Shown: one piece after another, positions 18,637 through 27,924 of the stretch
Layout of the letters: each line of letters begins with the position of its first letter
Numbering within the stretch: the first letter of the stretch is position 1
Source: Roseitranquillus sp963709765
GTDB lineage: Bacteria; Pseudomonadota; Alphaproteobacteria; Rhodobacterales; Rhodobacteraceae
Assembly (NCBI GenBank): GCA_963709765.1
Contig: CAVPXL010000004.1
Coordinates: 1 to 64,000, forward strand
Reading direction: 5' to 3'
DNA: 64,000 bases
Notes under the pieces: generated by a model
What the model was told of the DNA's origin: nothing
Seen by the model: the letters and a program-made list of their open reading frames with translations, nothing else
Databases searched by the model: none
Program-made: the position numbers and the translations under genes

Positions 18637-19134
18637 TCACTCGCCGAAGGTCGGAAAGCGGTCTGTCGCGTAGTCAGCGTGGCAGGCGCTGCATGCCTCG
18701 AGCATCCGTCCGTACTCCTCGTGCTGCCGCGCGCGGTCCTTGGCACGCGCAGCGTCCGCCAGTGCCGCTGAAATCCCGTGGAAGGCACGGTCCTGTTCGA
18801 CGAAACCGGTCGGCACCGCCTCCATCAGGGCCGCCCTGTCCTCGTCCGTCATCTCCTGCTGCAGAATGAAGCTGTCGTGGATGCGCTGCGCAAGCTCCGC
18901 GACACGCGCATCCTCGCCGGCGATCAGCGCCGACAGGATCTGCTTGCTGGCATCCTCGATCGCGATCATCTCCTCGCGCAGCAGATCGCGCAGCGTCGGT
19001 GTCAGCTTGGGCGAGACCGGCTCGCCGCCCTGTGCAACCGCCGACACGCCGACCCCGACGCCGAGGGCGAGCGCAAGCCAGGCCGCGGCTCGTCGCGGAC
19101 GTGGTCGCGGTGCACCGCTTCTTCCGTTCATCAT
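18637..19134 (-). CDS. Cytochrome c'-like periplasmic haem protein
   Basis: 165 aa. A signal peptide (AAAWLALALGVGVGVSAVAQ) is followed by a helical domain and a C-terminal haem motif CSACH in MLEACSACHADYATDRFP. A single C-terminal CxxCH in a helical protein is the cytochrome c' layout, though the protein is a little short and could belong to the wider cytochrome c family. Exported to the periplasm. The upstream stretch 19135-19408 shows no gene. Confidence 0.8.
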   Translation of the reverse strand: MMNGRSGAPRPRPRRAAAWLALALGVGVGVSAVAQGGEPVSPKLTPTLRDLLREEMIAIEDASKQILSALIAGEDARVAELAQRIHDSFILQQEMTDEDRAALMEAVPTGFVEQDRAFHGISAALADAARAKDRARQHEEYGRMLEACSACHADYATDRFPTFGE

Positions 19135-19408
19135 GCCAGTATCTCCATTCTTCCGCAGATCCAGGCGCCTGAGGGTGGTCCTGACGCCTCACGCCAAGCG
19201 CAGCCGAGTGAAGCGCGGGCATCTCGATCCCCGCGACGGGCTGACCCCTTTGCGACTCACAACAGAGAGAGTAAGTGATTACTATCTTCTTGCAAGGGAC
19301 GAGCTGCCCGATGTGCACAGGCATCGTCGAAACCTCACCTTCACCTGACTTGCGGCGAGCCGTGAGAGGCTCCCGGCTTCTCGGCCAGAGGCGAAGGCAG
19401 ATGCCGTC

Positions 19409-20038
19409 GTGACAGCAAGGACGCGACCCGGGAACCTTCCGGCGGAGGAGCGGCGGAACGCCACCGTCGAGGCGGTCATCACCCTCGCCGCGTCGGCCAA
19501 TCCCGGCGACATCACCACCGCGGCGATCGCGAAGCACATGAACCTTACGCAAGGGGCGGTGTTTCGCCATTTTCCCGACAAGCAGGCGATCTGGCTGGCG
19601 GTAATGAGATGGGTCTCCGACAACCTCATGGCGCGGCTCGACGCGGCATCGGAGGGTATCGCCTCGCCGCTCGAGGCGATGCAGGCGATGTTCTTGGCGC
19701 ACGTCGCATTCGTGGCCGAGCATCCAGGTGCGCCGCGGATGCTCTTCGGTGAGCTTCAGGGTGCTGAGCAGACCCCCGCGAAGCTTTTGGCACAAACGAT
19801 GATGAAGGATTACGCCGAACGTCTGCACGATCTGATCAAGGTCGGGAAAGCCCGCGGCGAGCTCGATGCCGCGCTTGACGGCGCGGCGGCGGCGACGCTC
19901 TTCATCGGCACGATTCAGGGGCTGGTCATGCAGTCGTTGATGTCGGGCGAAACGGCGCGAATGCGCGCCGATGCACCGCGCGTCTTTGCCATCTTCCGGC
20001 GCGGGATCGCAGCCGCCCGTGCGCGAGGGGAGGACTGA
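19409..20038 (+). CDS. TetR/AcrR-family transcriptional regulator
   Basis: 209 aa, intact. The helix-turn-helix is DITTAAIAKHMNLTQGAVFR followed by HFPDKQAIWLAVM. The C-terminal ligand domain is typical (LFIGTIQGLVMQSLMSG). It precedes an HlyD-type gene by 3 nt, the usual arrangement in which the repressor controls an RND or ABC efflux operon; here the efflux genes have been destroyed. Confidence 0.88.
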   Translation: MTARTRPGNLPAEERRNATVEAVITLAASANPGDITTAAIAKHMNLTQGAVFRHFPDKQAIWLAVMRWVSDNLMARLDAASEGIASPLEAMQAMFLAHVAFVAEHPGAPRMLFGELQGAEQTPAKLLAQTMMKDYAERLHDLIKVGKARGELDAALDGAAAATLFIGTIQGLVMQSLMSGETARMRADAPRVFAIFRRGIAAARARGED

Positions 20039-20041
20039 CCG

Positions 20042-20487
20042 ATGCCGCGCAAGGTCTTCATCGCACTCGTCCTGGCGGTGCTGGCTGCATTATTGGGGTT
20101 TTCCGCCTAGAAGATTCTCCTGGCACCGAGCGACCTTCCGCCGGAGGGATCCGCACGCGGCAACGATTGGATCAAGGCGGACCTGGTCGACGTCTCCACC
20201 CGGCTTGCAGGACGTGTCGCCGAGGTCGCCGCGCGCGAGAGCGATCTAGTGCAGCCGGGTGACGTGCTGGCGGTGATGGCCGCGACCGAGCTCGAGGCGC
20301 AGAAGACGCGGACCCAAGCGGCGGCGGCCAGCGCCGAGGCGGCAGTTTCGGTGGCTGAGGCTGGCGTCAGCAAGGCCGAGGCGCGTCTTGCGCTGACTCG
20401 GAGCGAGCAGATCCGGTTTCGATGCCGCCGAATTGCATCTCGGCTCGCGGGCGATGGACGCACCGCGGCCAAGATCGCGGTCGGCGG
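20042..20487 (+). pseudogene. HlyD-type membrane fusion protein, nonsense and truncation
   Basis: MPRKVFIALVLAVLAALLGF is the inner-membrane anchor. TAG at 20108-20110 interrupts the frame, which resumes KILLAPSDLPPEG, DLVDVSTRLAGRVAEVAARE, SDLVQPGDVLAVM (biotinyl-lipoyl-like) and an Ala-rich coiled coil (SAEAAVSVAEAGVSKAEARL). A further frame change follows EQIRF, and the gene is cut at about 20487 by the IS903-derived miniature element. The rest of the efflux operon is absent. Confidence 0.75.
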
Positions 20488-20792
20488 CGCTGTTGCACAA
20501 CTCTGACCGGAGAGGATTCACAGCGTCAATCCGTGCGGTCGGATGGGGCGCATGAGCAGGCCATCTTCCGCCCGCTGCCGCACAACGAAGACGCGCGCTG
20601 TCCAGATCCCGCATCGGGCCTTCGGGAGCGCATCGCCGCGAGAGACCCTGATCGCCAGACCGCCGGGATCCACATCCGTATCGCCCTGATGAACCGCCTC
20701 AACGCCCTCGGCACCGCCGAATCCTCCGCGTCGCCTGAGACCACGGTGTAAGGGGCCGTCATACCTCACCCGTGAGTTGCGCAGCAACGCCA
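20488..20792 (+). mobile_element. Miniature IS903-like derivative (about 305 bp)
   Basis: The left end gctgttgcacaactctgac and the right end ttgcgcagcaacgcc match the ends of the 1801-2853 element. Inside, the first 100 bp or so correspond to the transposase start region and the last 170 bp to its end (ERIAARDPDRQTAGIHIRIA, then LMNRLNALGTAE); the catalytic middle is deleted. Such a two-ended deletion product could be mobilised in trans. It terminates the hlyD-like gene. Confidence 0.8.
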
Positions 20793-21559
20793 AGTCCGGG
20801 GCGCAAATATGCAAACTGTTCCATTCTGCTTGCGTGCTCCAAGGGGGCCGTCAGCCGGACGGGGCGCTGCGCCTCGACCCCGCATCCTCGGCGGCGGCGG
20901 CGAAGGGAGCGCGCGCCAAGCTCCTGCACAATGGCGTCCCCTACGGCTCGGACAGGGCGTCCGCCGCCCTCTCCCAGACCACACCCTGCGGATTCGGATC
21001 TGGATCGGCGAACTGCGGCGGAAGGTCGACGCCACCGAGGCCGTCGCGGGCGTACAAGGGCTTGAGCAGCTCAACCGTGCCTGCGGCCGCCTCATGGAGG
21101 GCGCAAACTAGAACAGGACTGGAACACGACGCTCGAAGACCTCCGCGTCCAGTCGTACGCCGAGGCCGTAACCGGGATCCTCACCGAGCGCGACGCTGAG
21201 ATCGCAGTCAGGTTCGAGCAAAATCTCTGCGCTGCGTTTCCAGGTCTGGCCGAGAGAGATGTCGCACGCCGTGACGCGGCGAAAGCGCCAGGGCATGCCC
21301 GGCCACATCAGCAGCGCAGGGGCATACCGCCACGACTTCGCCGCCGACGGAAAGCTTCGCCTGCGCGCCATCATCCTCGTCGCCATCACCGGAGGGCTGG
21401 CCGGCGCGGCGCTGCTCCTGGTGGTCGGAATGCGGCAGTCGGCGAAGCCCGCACCGATCACGCAAGGCGTGCCATCTCGACGCAATAAAGACGTTCCGGC
21501 AACCACCAGCCCGCCAGAGCCGGAAACCTTCCTGCGAGCACCTCGTCTTCATCAGCCTG
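20793..21559. other. Unassigned region, no convincing intact gene
   Basis: Several short open frames overlap here but none is recognised. A minus-strand frame (21108-21506) and a plus-strand hydrophobic stretch at about 21350-21430 (LRAIILVAITGGLAGAALLL) may be relics; the latter resembles a membrane segment of a TauE/SafE-like permease, weakly. I assign no function. Confidence 0.4.
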
Positions 21560-23389
21560 TCAGAGCGGTCTCGTATCCGCATCTTCCTTCCGGTGATCCG
21601 GCGCCTTAAAGGCGATCACGCTGTCGCCCTCCACAACGGACGGGCCGCTCGTGCCCTCCGGCGACACAAGGAAGAGCGATCCATCAACGCGCACAATCAC
21701 TGCGGGAATGATTGACGGCGATTGCGGAAGGTCGTCAGGCCCCATGGCTGCCTCGACCTCTATCCTCCGGAAGCGCCATCCGGCGGCATGACGCTCCTCG
21801 AAACCGTTGAAGTCGAGGGTGGCGTCGGCCCAGACCTTGCCGCGCAGGTCGCGGCTGAGACCCCGCCTCTTGTCGAGCAGGCGCCCGCCGCCTGCAGCAA
21901 TCTGCAGGACTCGCTCGCGGCCGACCTCTGGCGCCAGATGCGCGCATAGCAGAGCGTTGTAGATCTCGTCCGGCGTCGTGGCGAGGACGTAATCGTGGGG
22001 CTGTCGGCCGAGCGCCTCCTTTCCCTTCTCGGCAAGCGCATCGACGCGCAGGACGTCGATACCGGCGCTCCGCGCGTTCTTGAGCGGCTCCGCGTGAATG
22101 TCGACCAGCGTCACCGGCACATCGAGATCGCGAAGTGCTCGCGCCAGATCGATGGACCAGGGCGACGCCCCGATGATCACGATGCTGGGGCGGACCTGCG
22201 AGATGAGATCGAGCCAGCGCGCGAGCGGCCGGAGCGTGAAGCCGTGCAGCAGGACGGTGGCGGCGATGACGGCGAACACCGCCGGTTGCAGGAGTTCGCT
22301 CGACGGATAGGCCTCGGCCGAAAGCTTGATGCTGGCGAGGCCCGCAACCGCCGCGGCGACGATGCCGCGGGGGCCGATCCACGAGACCAGGACCCGCTCC
22401 TGCCAGCTCATGCCGGAACCAATGGTCGCCAGCATGATCGCTGCGGGGCGGACGAGGAACACGACTGCCGCCGTGACCGCGAGCAGCGGGAACGACAGGC
22501 GGGCCAGCACCTCGGAATCGAGATCGGAGGCCAGCACGATGAAGAGGGCCGAGACGATGAGGATGACCAGCGCCTCCTTGATCCGCGTCAGGTCTCCCAG
22601 CCCCGCGACGCCCATGTTGGCGAGAACGACGCCAAAGACGGTGACAGCGACGAGACCGGATTCCGGCATGACGACGTTCGACAGGGCATATATCGTCAGC
22701 ACCAGGCTGAGCAGCATCGGCGACTTCAGCACCTCGGGAACGGCATCGCGGCGAAACGACCAGCGCGTCACCCATGCCGACCCGACGCCGAGGGCGACGG
22801 CGATGGCGAGGCCCGCCACGAGCGCGCCCCAGAACCCGGCGAACTCCCCCTCGGCATGCTGGCGCAGGACCAAGACCTCGAGGGTGACGGCCGCGAGCAC
22901 GGCGCCGATGGGATCGTTGACGATCCCTTCCCATTTAAGGAACGACGCAGTCCGCGGCTTGAGCCGCGCCTGTCGCAGCAGCGGGATGATCACGGTCGGG
23001 CCAGTGACGATCAGGATGCTGCCGAAGAGAACGGCCACCCCAAGGCTCATGTCGGCGATGAAGTAGCCTGCGAGCGTCCCGAGCCCAAGGCTCAGCGGCA
23101 CGGCTACCAGCGTCAGCCGCCGGATCCCCGACCCTGCCTCGCGCAGTTCCCGGTAGTTCAGCGCCAGCCCGCCCTCGAAGAGCACGATGGCTACGGCCAG
23201 GCCGATCAGCGGCTGCAGCGTCTCTCCGAAGGCCTGACTCGGGTCGATGAGCTGCAGGCCCGGTCCGACGGCGAGGCCGAGGCCCAGAAGCAGGACGATC
23301 GCGGGAACGCCGAGCCACGACGCAATCCACTGAGAGGCGAAGCCGCCGAACACGATGCAGAGAACGGCGATCGCCGTCGCGTTTTCCAT
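21560..23389 (-). CDS. CPA-type cation:proton antiporter with TrkA-N-like C-terminus
   Basis: 609 aa, intact. The membrane domain has about twelve segments with the ion-site region LKWEGIVNDPIGAVLAAVTL (ND pair) and SWIGPRGIVAAAVAGLASIK. After residue 400 follows a nucleotide-binding Rossmann fold (PSIVIIGASPWSIDLARALR, VTLVDIHAEPLKNARSAGID) as in KefC-like regulation, and a TrkA-C-like end. It exchanges Na+ or K+ for H+ at the inner membrane. It stands alone between IS debris, with no cotranscribed partner evident. Confidence 0.9.
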   Translation of the reverse strand: MENATAIAVLCIVFGGFASQWIASWLGVPAIVLLLGLGLAVGPGLQLIDPSQAFGETLQPLIGLAVAIVLFEGGLALNYRELREAGSGIRRLTLVAVPLSLGLGTLAGYFIADMSLGVAVLFGSILIVTGPTVIIPLLRQARLKPRTASFLKWEGIVNDPIGAVLAAVTLEVLVLRQHAEGEFAGFWGALVAGLAIAVALGVGSAWVTRWSFRRDAVPEVLKSPMLLSLVLTIYALSNVVMPESGLVAVTVFGVVLANMGVAGLGDLTRIKEALVILIVSALFIVLASDLDSEVLARLSFPLLAVTAAVVFLVRPAAIMLATIGSGMSWQERVLVSWIGPRGIVAAAVAGLASIKLSAEAYPSSELLQPAVFAVIAATVLLHGFTLRPLARWLDLISQVRPSIVIIGASPWSIDLARALRDLDVPVTLVDIHAEPLKNARSAGIDVLRVDALAEKGKEALGRQPHDYVLATTPDEIYNALLCAHLAPEVGRERVLQIAAGGGRLLDKRRGLSRDLRGKVWADATLDFNGFEERHAAGWRFRRIEVEAAMGPDDLPQSPSIIPAVIVRVDGSLFLVSPEGTSGPSVVEGDSVIAFKAPDHRKEDADTRPL

Positions 23390-23732
23390 GTCGGCGGCTC
23401 ACTCAATTGGACCGGTAGAGTGTTTCATAACCTCCAAACTTCAAAACAGTTTCCGTTCGAAGGCAAATGAGCTCGGCGCACCTCGGAGCCGCCGCTGTCA
23501 TGGTACAGTGCCTCGCTCGGCGCAGACAAAGGCGTCCTGTGGGTTGCCTGATCTGCAATGGTTCCGGGCGGACGGATCACGGGCCCAGAGGGCTGCGCTC
23601 CGACAGTGCGAGAGGTCTGCGCAGCACTCGCTGCGCCCGCTGCCTGATCTCCGGGTACGCGGCACCCATGCATGTATCCCTCCGGTGAGGGCAGCCTGAC
23701 GAGATTGCGGCTCGAGTTGCAGGTCCGAGCTC

Positions 23733-23938
23733 ATGGTCGACCTTGCATCCGACCCCGAGATCGAAGTCCTGTCCGCAGCGGATGCGGCGCGCCGCCGGCC
23801 TCGGCATCGGCGCCGCCCCGGTCGAACCCGGGGGCGAGGGTCGAGATCGCGCTGACGAACGGGCGTCAGCTCGTGGTTCCGGCCAACGTGGACCCGGAGG
23901 CGCTGGCCCGGCTCCTGCTCGTGGTGGACGGCCGATGA
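23733..23938 (+). pseudogene. IS66 TnpA remnant
   Basis: The start MVDLASDPEIEVLSAADAAR is in one frame; after a shift the end VEIALTNGRQLVVPANVDPE, then ALARLLLVVDGR, is the standard TnpA C-terminus. The middle, including the helix-turn-helix, is missing. The TGA overlaps the tnpB ATG (ATGA). Confidence 0.7.
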
Positions 23939-24389
23939 TTGCCTTCGCCGCGGCCGTGAAGGTCTGGTGGCGTCACCGGCATGCGGGTGGCCAGCGGTTT
24001 CTCGAACCGATGGTGCAACCACTGGCGACCCCTGAACACGCTGGCGCTGCAGGTCCAGGAGGGGCTTGGGCGCGATCCGCACGCGGCAGGAATATTCTGC
24101 TGCAGGGGGTGAGCCATCGTGTCGCCATGCGTTCGAGACCGGTGGCGAGCGCGGCGATCTCGTGAAGATCCTTTGGCACGACGGTGTCGGCATGTCGCTC
24201 TGTGCGAAGCGGCTGGAGGGCGAGCCTGCGAACGCGCTCCGTCCGAGAGAGCAGGCGAGCAAGTTCATCTGGCCGGTGAGCCGGTCCGGCGAGGCGGGGC
24301 AGATTTCTGCGGCTCAGCTCGGCTATCTTCTGGAAGGGATCGGCCGGCGTAACCCGCGTTGGACGCAACGTGCTTCAAAGGCCGGATAA
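23935..24389 (+). pseudogene. IS66 TnpB remnant, frameshifted
   Basis: MIAFAAAVKVWW starts the gene. The recognisable core, RRGDLVKILWHDGVGMSLCA followed by KRL, appears in another frame, and the end FIWPVSRSGEAGQISAAQLG, YLLEGIGRRNPRW closes it. The middle of the N-terminal half is scrambled by indels. Confidence 0.7.
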
Positions 24390-24399
24390 ATCAGCTGCA

Positions 24400-25668
24400 T
24401 CGCGCTGCTTTCGAGGGGCTTCCCGAAACCGGCGTGGTCGGTCTCGGATGCAGCCGCCGAACTCGCTCGTTTGCGTGCCGCGCTCGCGGCGACGGAGGCG
24501 CGGGCAGAGGTGGAGACGCTCCGCGCGGCGACCGCCGAGGCCGAGCCTGCACGGGCCGGCGCCCTGGCCTCGGCCACCGAGGCGGTGATCAAGGCGCTGC
24601 GTCTCGAGATCGCCAAGCTGCGGCGCGAACAGGACGGCAAGAGTTCCGAGCGGCGGGCCCGGCTGATCGACCACATGAAGATGGGCGAGGACGGCGAGCC
24701 ATCGTGCGCCATTGGTTCAAGAACTGCTTTGGACCTGCATCCGGGATTATCGACCGTTCGCCGGTGGGGCGCTCCCCCGCCGCGCTCGGCCATTCCGTCG
24801 AACCCGTGGCGGTCACGGCCTCGCTCCACTTCTCCCCCGACCGCGAGAAGACCCACCCGAACCGGCCTCTCGAGGGATGGCAGGGGGTCCTCTGCAGGGT
24901 TCACGGGGACCGTGGCCCCGGTGGGGCCGCGTAAGCCCCGTGAACGCCTACGGCGGATACAACGATCTGTATCGGGCCGACCGCGAGCCGGGGCCGGTGA
25001 CCGGCGCGCTGTGTTGGGCGCATGCACGCAGGAAGTTCTTCGTCCTCGCCGACATCGCCGACATCGCCGGCAGGATCCGCAAGGGCAAGCCCGCGCATGA
25101 CAGCTCGCCGGTCGCGCTGGAGGCGGTGACGCGCATCGACGCCCTCTTCGACATCGAGCGTGAGCTCAACGGCTTGAGCGCCGAGGCGCGGCGCGAAGCC
25201 CGGCAGCGGCTGTCACGCCCGTTGCTCGAGGGTTTGCGTGACCGGTTGCAGGTCGAGCGCGCCCAGATGCCGAGGCACGCCGATGTCGCCAAGGCCATCG
25301 ACTACATGTTCAAGAAGGGCCGTTGGCCCACCTTCACCCTGTTCCTCGAGGACGGGCGGATCTGTCTGACCAACAATTGCGCCGAGAGAGCGCTGCGCGG
25401 AGTGGCGCTCGGCAGGAAGAGCTGGCTCTTTGCCGGGTCCGAGCGCGGCGGTGACCGGGCAGCCTTCACGTCCACCCTGATCGTGACCGCCAAGCTCACC
25501 GACATCGATCCGTTCGGCAGGCTTTCGCGGCGCCACTGGCGCCACGATCCTGCCTCACCCTGGCTGGCGGACGTCCTCGCCCGAATGCCCAACCCGCCGG
25601 TCTCGAGGCTGCCGGAATTGCTCCCGTGGAACTGGCGGTCGCACCTTGCGCAGCAGAAGGCAGCCTGA
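24400..25668 (+). pseudogene. IS66 TnpC transposase, frameshifted and deleted
   Basis: N-terminal coiled coil (AAELARLRAALAATEARAE, LRLEIAKLRREQDGKSSERR) runs to DHMKMGED and then jumps past the zinc-finger and first catalytic region to WTCIRDYRPFAGG. Frame changes occur here and at about 24760 and 24890, where an extra stretch is present. From AYGGYNDLYRADREPGPVTG to the stop the protein is continuous: CWAHARRKFFVLADI, FLEDGRICLTNNCAERALRG (catalytic E), GRKSWLFAGSERGGDRAA. It cannot be active as read. Confidence 0.8.
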
Positions 25669-25908
25669 TGGCCCGCACCACCCAGGTCTGCAGTATCGAC
25701 TAGGTCGGCAAGACGATCGGCGAGAGCCCCGAACTGATCGGGGTGATCAGCCGGAACTCCGCCGACATCGACCTCGGCGAGATGATCCAGGTCACGACGG
25801 CACCAAGGAAGGCATCACCACCCTCACGGACCGCGGCATCGAAAGCCTGCAGGAGTTCCTGGCCGACGTCCGGACATGGCGCGGCGGCATCCGCCAGTTC
25901 CTGATCGA
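25519..25908 (+). repeat. Inverted duplicate of 1426-1799
   Basis: Carries the end of tnpC and the overlapping small gene; see the partner copy. Here the small gene is not interrupted by the IS5-type element but is cut at about 25908 by the threonine-dehydratase remnant. Confidence 0.85.
25669..25908 (+). pseudogene. Small hypothetical gene overlapping tnpC stop, second copy
   Basis: ATG at 25669 overlaps the tnpC TGA. MARTTQVCSID is followed by amber, then VGKTIGESPELIGVISRNSA, then a shift to EGITTLTDRGIESLQEFLAD, VRTWRGGIRQFLIE, where it meets unrelated sequence. Both copies share the stop and shift. Function unknown; see the entry at 1426-1653. Confidence 0.5.
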
Positions 25909-25909
25909 A

Positions 25910-26540
25910 GTCGCATCCGGCACGCGCGATCGCGCACCCCACGCTTCGGTCAGGTTGCTGCCGCACAGGATAATGGGGACGCGCCGTTCCCGAAAGTGAT
26001 CAGGATCGGCGAGAATTGCCGCAGGCCCTGCTGCCGCCGAGGATTCGCTCACCGACCCTGCATGCCTGTGGAGAGCGCATTCCGGTGCGCAGGTCGTCAC
26101 CATTGGCCATCAAGACGTCGTCGATCCGGCCTTGCAGGACGGCGAGCGCCTCGGGGACCAGTCGGTGGGTGACGAGCCCGTCCGCGATTGTATTCACGCC
26201 GGCGGTCTCGGCGGGACGCATGCGTTCCAACTACATCGGGTCCACGGTTTCGGCGGCCTGGACCAGCGCCTCCACACCGGCGTTGCCACCGCACCAGGCC
26301 AGCGCCACACCGAGATTGCCCGCCGACGCGGTAACGATCTTCTGGCCACTGGCCGGTTCCGCAGCGAACAGGCTCGCCCCGCGCCCCTTGAAAGACCGGA
26401 CCGGATTGAGCGTCTCGACCTTGAGGACGATTTCGCAGCCGAGCAGGTCCGAGAGGCTGTCGCAGCGGAACTGGGGTGTGTTCAGGAAATCCGGGTCGAT
26501 GAGGGAGGGCGCCTTCTGGATCCACTCCGGGCTCAACCGG
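25910..26540 (-). pseudogene. Threonine dehydratase-like PLP enzyme, deleted and frameshifted
   Basis: QKAPSLIDPDFLNTPQFRCD, GCEIVLKVETLNPVRSFKGR (PLP lysine in SFKGR) and GQKIVTASAGNLGVALAWCG match the N-terminal part of threonine/serine dehydratases. A deletion then joins NAGVEALVQAAETVDPM to the later block ERMRPAETAGVNTIADGLVT, and another frame gives AGPAAILADPDHFRERRVPI, LCGSNLTEAW at the end. About 90 residues in the middle are lost and the 3' end is cut by IS66-linked DNA. It lies next to the aminotransferase locus on the same strand. Confidence 0.7.
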
Positions 26541-26639
26541 TCTGATCGCCGTGAGAGGGCACGCCGCTCCGATATCTTGTCTTGGGCGTTCCCATCAGGA
26601 CAACTCGCTACCACAAGGTAGGACGGAGGACTTGACCCG

Positions 26640-26711
26640 CCCCGCGCGAGGGCTACGCCGATGCCCCCGGATCCTGGACAGCGCGACCTTGCCGGCCATA
26701 TCATCCGGCAT
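26640..26711 (-). pseudogene. SDR gene start, truncated
   Basis: The ATG at 26711 overlaps the end of the aminotransferase gene. MPDDMAGKVAL followed after a shift by GIGVALARGG is the beginning of a short-chain dehydrogenase (glycine-rich NAD loop). The rest is missing. The equivalent gene start follows the other aminotransferase copy at 43428, so SDR is the normal third member of the set. Confidence 0.55.
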
Positions 26712-27924
26712 GGCCAAGAGCTCCGGCATCGGCAAGCGCCTCGCCTGCGACTGCAGCGACCAGGCGGTCCAGATCATTGATATCGTTGAAGCAATGAAAT
26801 GAGGCGCGGACGACGGCATCCAGTCCACGCGCCTCGAAGTCGATCCGCGCGTAGGCGAGTGGCGTGACCGAGACCATGATCCCGGCACGCTTGAGCCGCA
26901 GCGCCGTTTGCGCCGGGGCTTCGTCGTCCCGGGTGAAGGTCACGATCCCGCAGCGACGCGCGCCGAGGTCATGGAGACGGATTCCCGGCACCCCGGCGAG
27001 ACGCTGGCGCAGGTCTTCGGCAAGCGCGGTGATGCGCGCCTCGATCTGTGGCAAACCCAGACCCCGGGCGTGGCGGATCGCTTCCATCAGGCCGATCTGT
27101 CCCGCGACATGGCGCTCGAAGGTCTCGAAGCGGCGCGCACTCGGCTGCATCTCATAGCCATCCGCGGCGGTCCAGTCGGCGGCCCAGAGGTCGAGGAACG
27201 GCGGTTCCAGCCTTTCGATCATCTCCTTGCGGACGTAAAGGAAACCGGTCCCGCGCGGCCCCCTGAGGAACTTGCGCCCCGTGGCGCACAGCATGTCGCA
27301 GCCGATGCGGTCCACGTCGATGTCGATCTGGCCGACTGACTGGCAGGCGTCCAGCAGGTAGGGGATGTCGTGGCGGCGCGCGACGCGGCCGACCTCCTCG
27401 GCGGGATTGACGAGGCCGCAGTTCGTCGGGACATGAGTAAGGGCGATCAGCTTTGTGCGCGGCGTGATCATCGCCTCCATCGCGGTGACGTCCACCTGGC
27501 CCGTCGGGTCGCTGGGGACGAAGTCGATCTCCACGCCCAGTCCCTTCGCGCGCTGAAGCATGGCGAGCACGTTCGACACGTATTCCGACGCGTGCGTCAG
27601 GATCCGGTCGCCCGGCTCGAAGGTCATTCCGTAGAAGGCCATGTCCCAGGCGCGCGTCGCATTCTCGACGAAGGCGATTTCCTCCTGGGCGGCGCCGATC
27701 AGAGCCGCCGCCTCGGTGTAGAACGCCGCCAGATCCTGCGCTGCCGCCTCCTGTGCGGCATACCCGCCGATGCGCCGTTCGAGGTCCAGATGCCGCAGCA
27801 CCGCCCGGTGCACCGGCTCCGGCGTCGGGGACGCGCCGGCGTTGTTGGCGTGGACGTAACTGCGGCAGGACGGCGTGTCAGCACGAATGTCTTCGACACT
27901 TATCATCCTTTTCTGCTCCATCAT
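26701..27924 (-). CDS. Class V PLP aminotransferase-like enzyme, intact
   Basis: 407 aa. SYVHANNAGASPTPEPVHRA starts the fold; IAFVENATRAWDMAFYGM is the PLP phosphate-binding region; HDIPYLLDACQSVGQIDIDV provides the Asp and Gln over the ring; CATGRKFLRGPRGTGFLYVR carries the Schiff-base lysine. This resembles the isopenicillin-N-epimerase/EgtE-like branch of class V enzymes rather than IscS/SufS cysteine desulfurases, since no mobile-loop cysteine is obvious. The ATG overlaps the stop of the alpha/beta hydrolase gene (ATGA). A near-identical but frameshifted copy is at 42239-43439. Confidence 0.88.
   Translation of the reverse strand: MMEQKRMISVEDIRADTPSCRSYVHANNAGASPTPEPVHRAVLRHLDLERRIGGYAAQEAAAQDLAAFYTEAAALIGAAQEEIAFVENATRAWDMAFYGMTFEPGDRILTHASEYVSNVLAMLQRAKGLGVEIDFVPSDPTGQVDVTAMEAMITPRTKLIALTHVPTNCGLVNPAEEVGRVARRHDIPYLLDACQSVGQIDIDVDRIGCDMLCATGRKFLRGPRGTGFLYVRKEMIERLEPPFLDLWAADWTAADGYEMQPSARRFETFERHVAGQIGLMEAIRHARGLGLPQIEARITALAEDLRQRLAGVPGIRLHDLGARRCGIVTFTRDDEAPAQTALRLKRAGIMVSVTPLAYARIDFEARGLDAVVRASFHCFNDINDLDRLVAAVAGEALADAGALGHAG

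Larger units (their letters stand above)
23733..25670 (+). mobile_element. Decayed IS66-family element
   Basis: The tnpA, tnpB and tnpC remnants lie in the normal order and same strand, with the tnpA/tnpB overlap preserved, but all three are damaged. The outer inverted repeats were not located; the left boundary may lie anywhere between about 23450 and 23730. A tail copy (end of tnpC plus the overlapping small gene) lies inverted at 1426-1799. Confidence 0.75.

Noticed and set aside
21995..23470. 491-codon plus-strand open frame opposite the antiporter
   Set aside because: Asp/Arg/His-rich shadow of a membrane protein gene, typical of antisense in GC-rich DNA.
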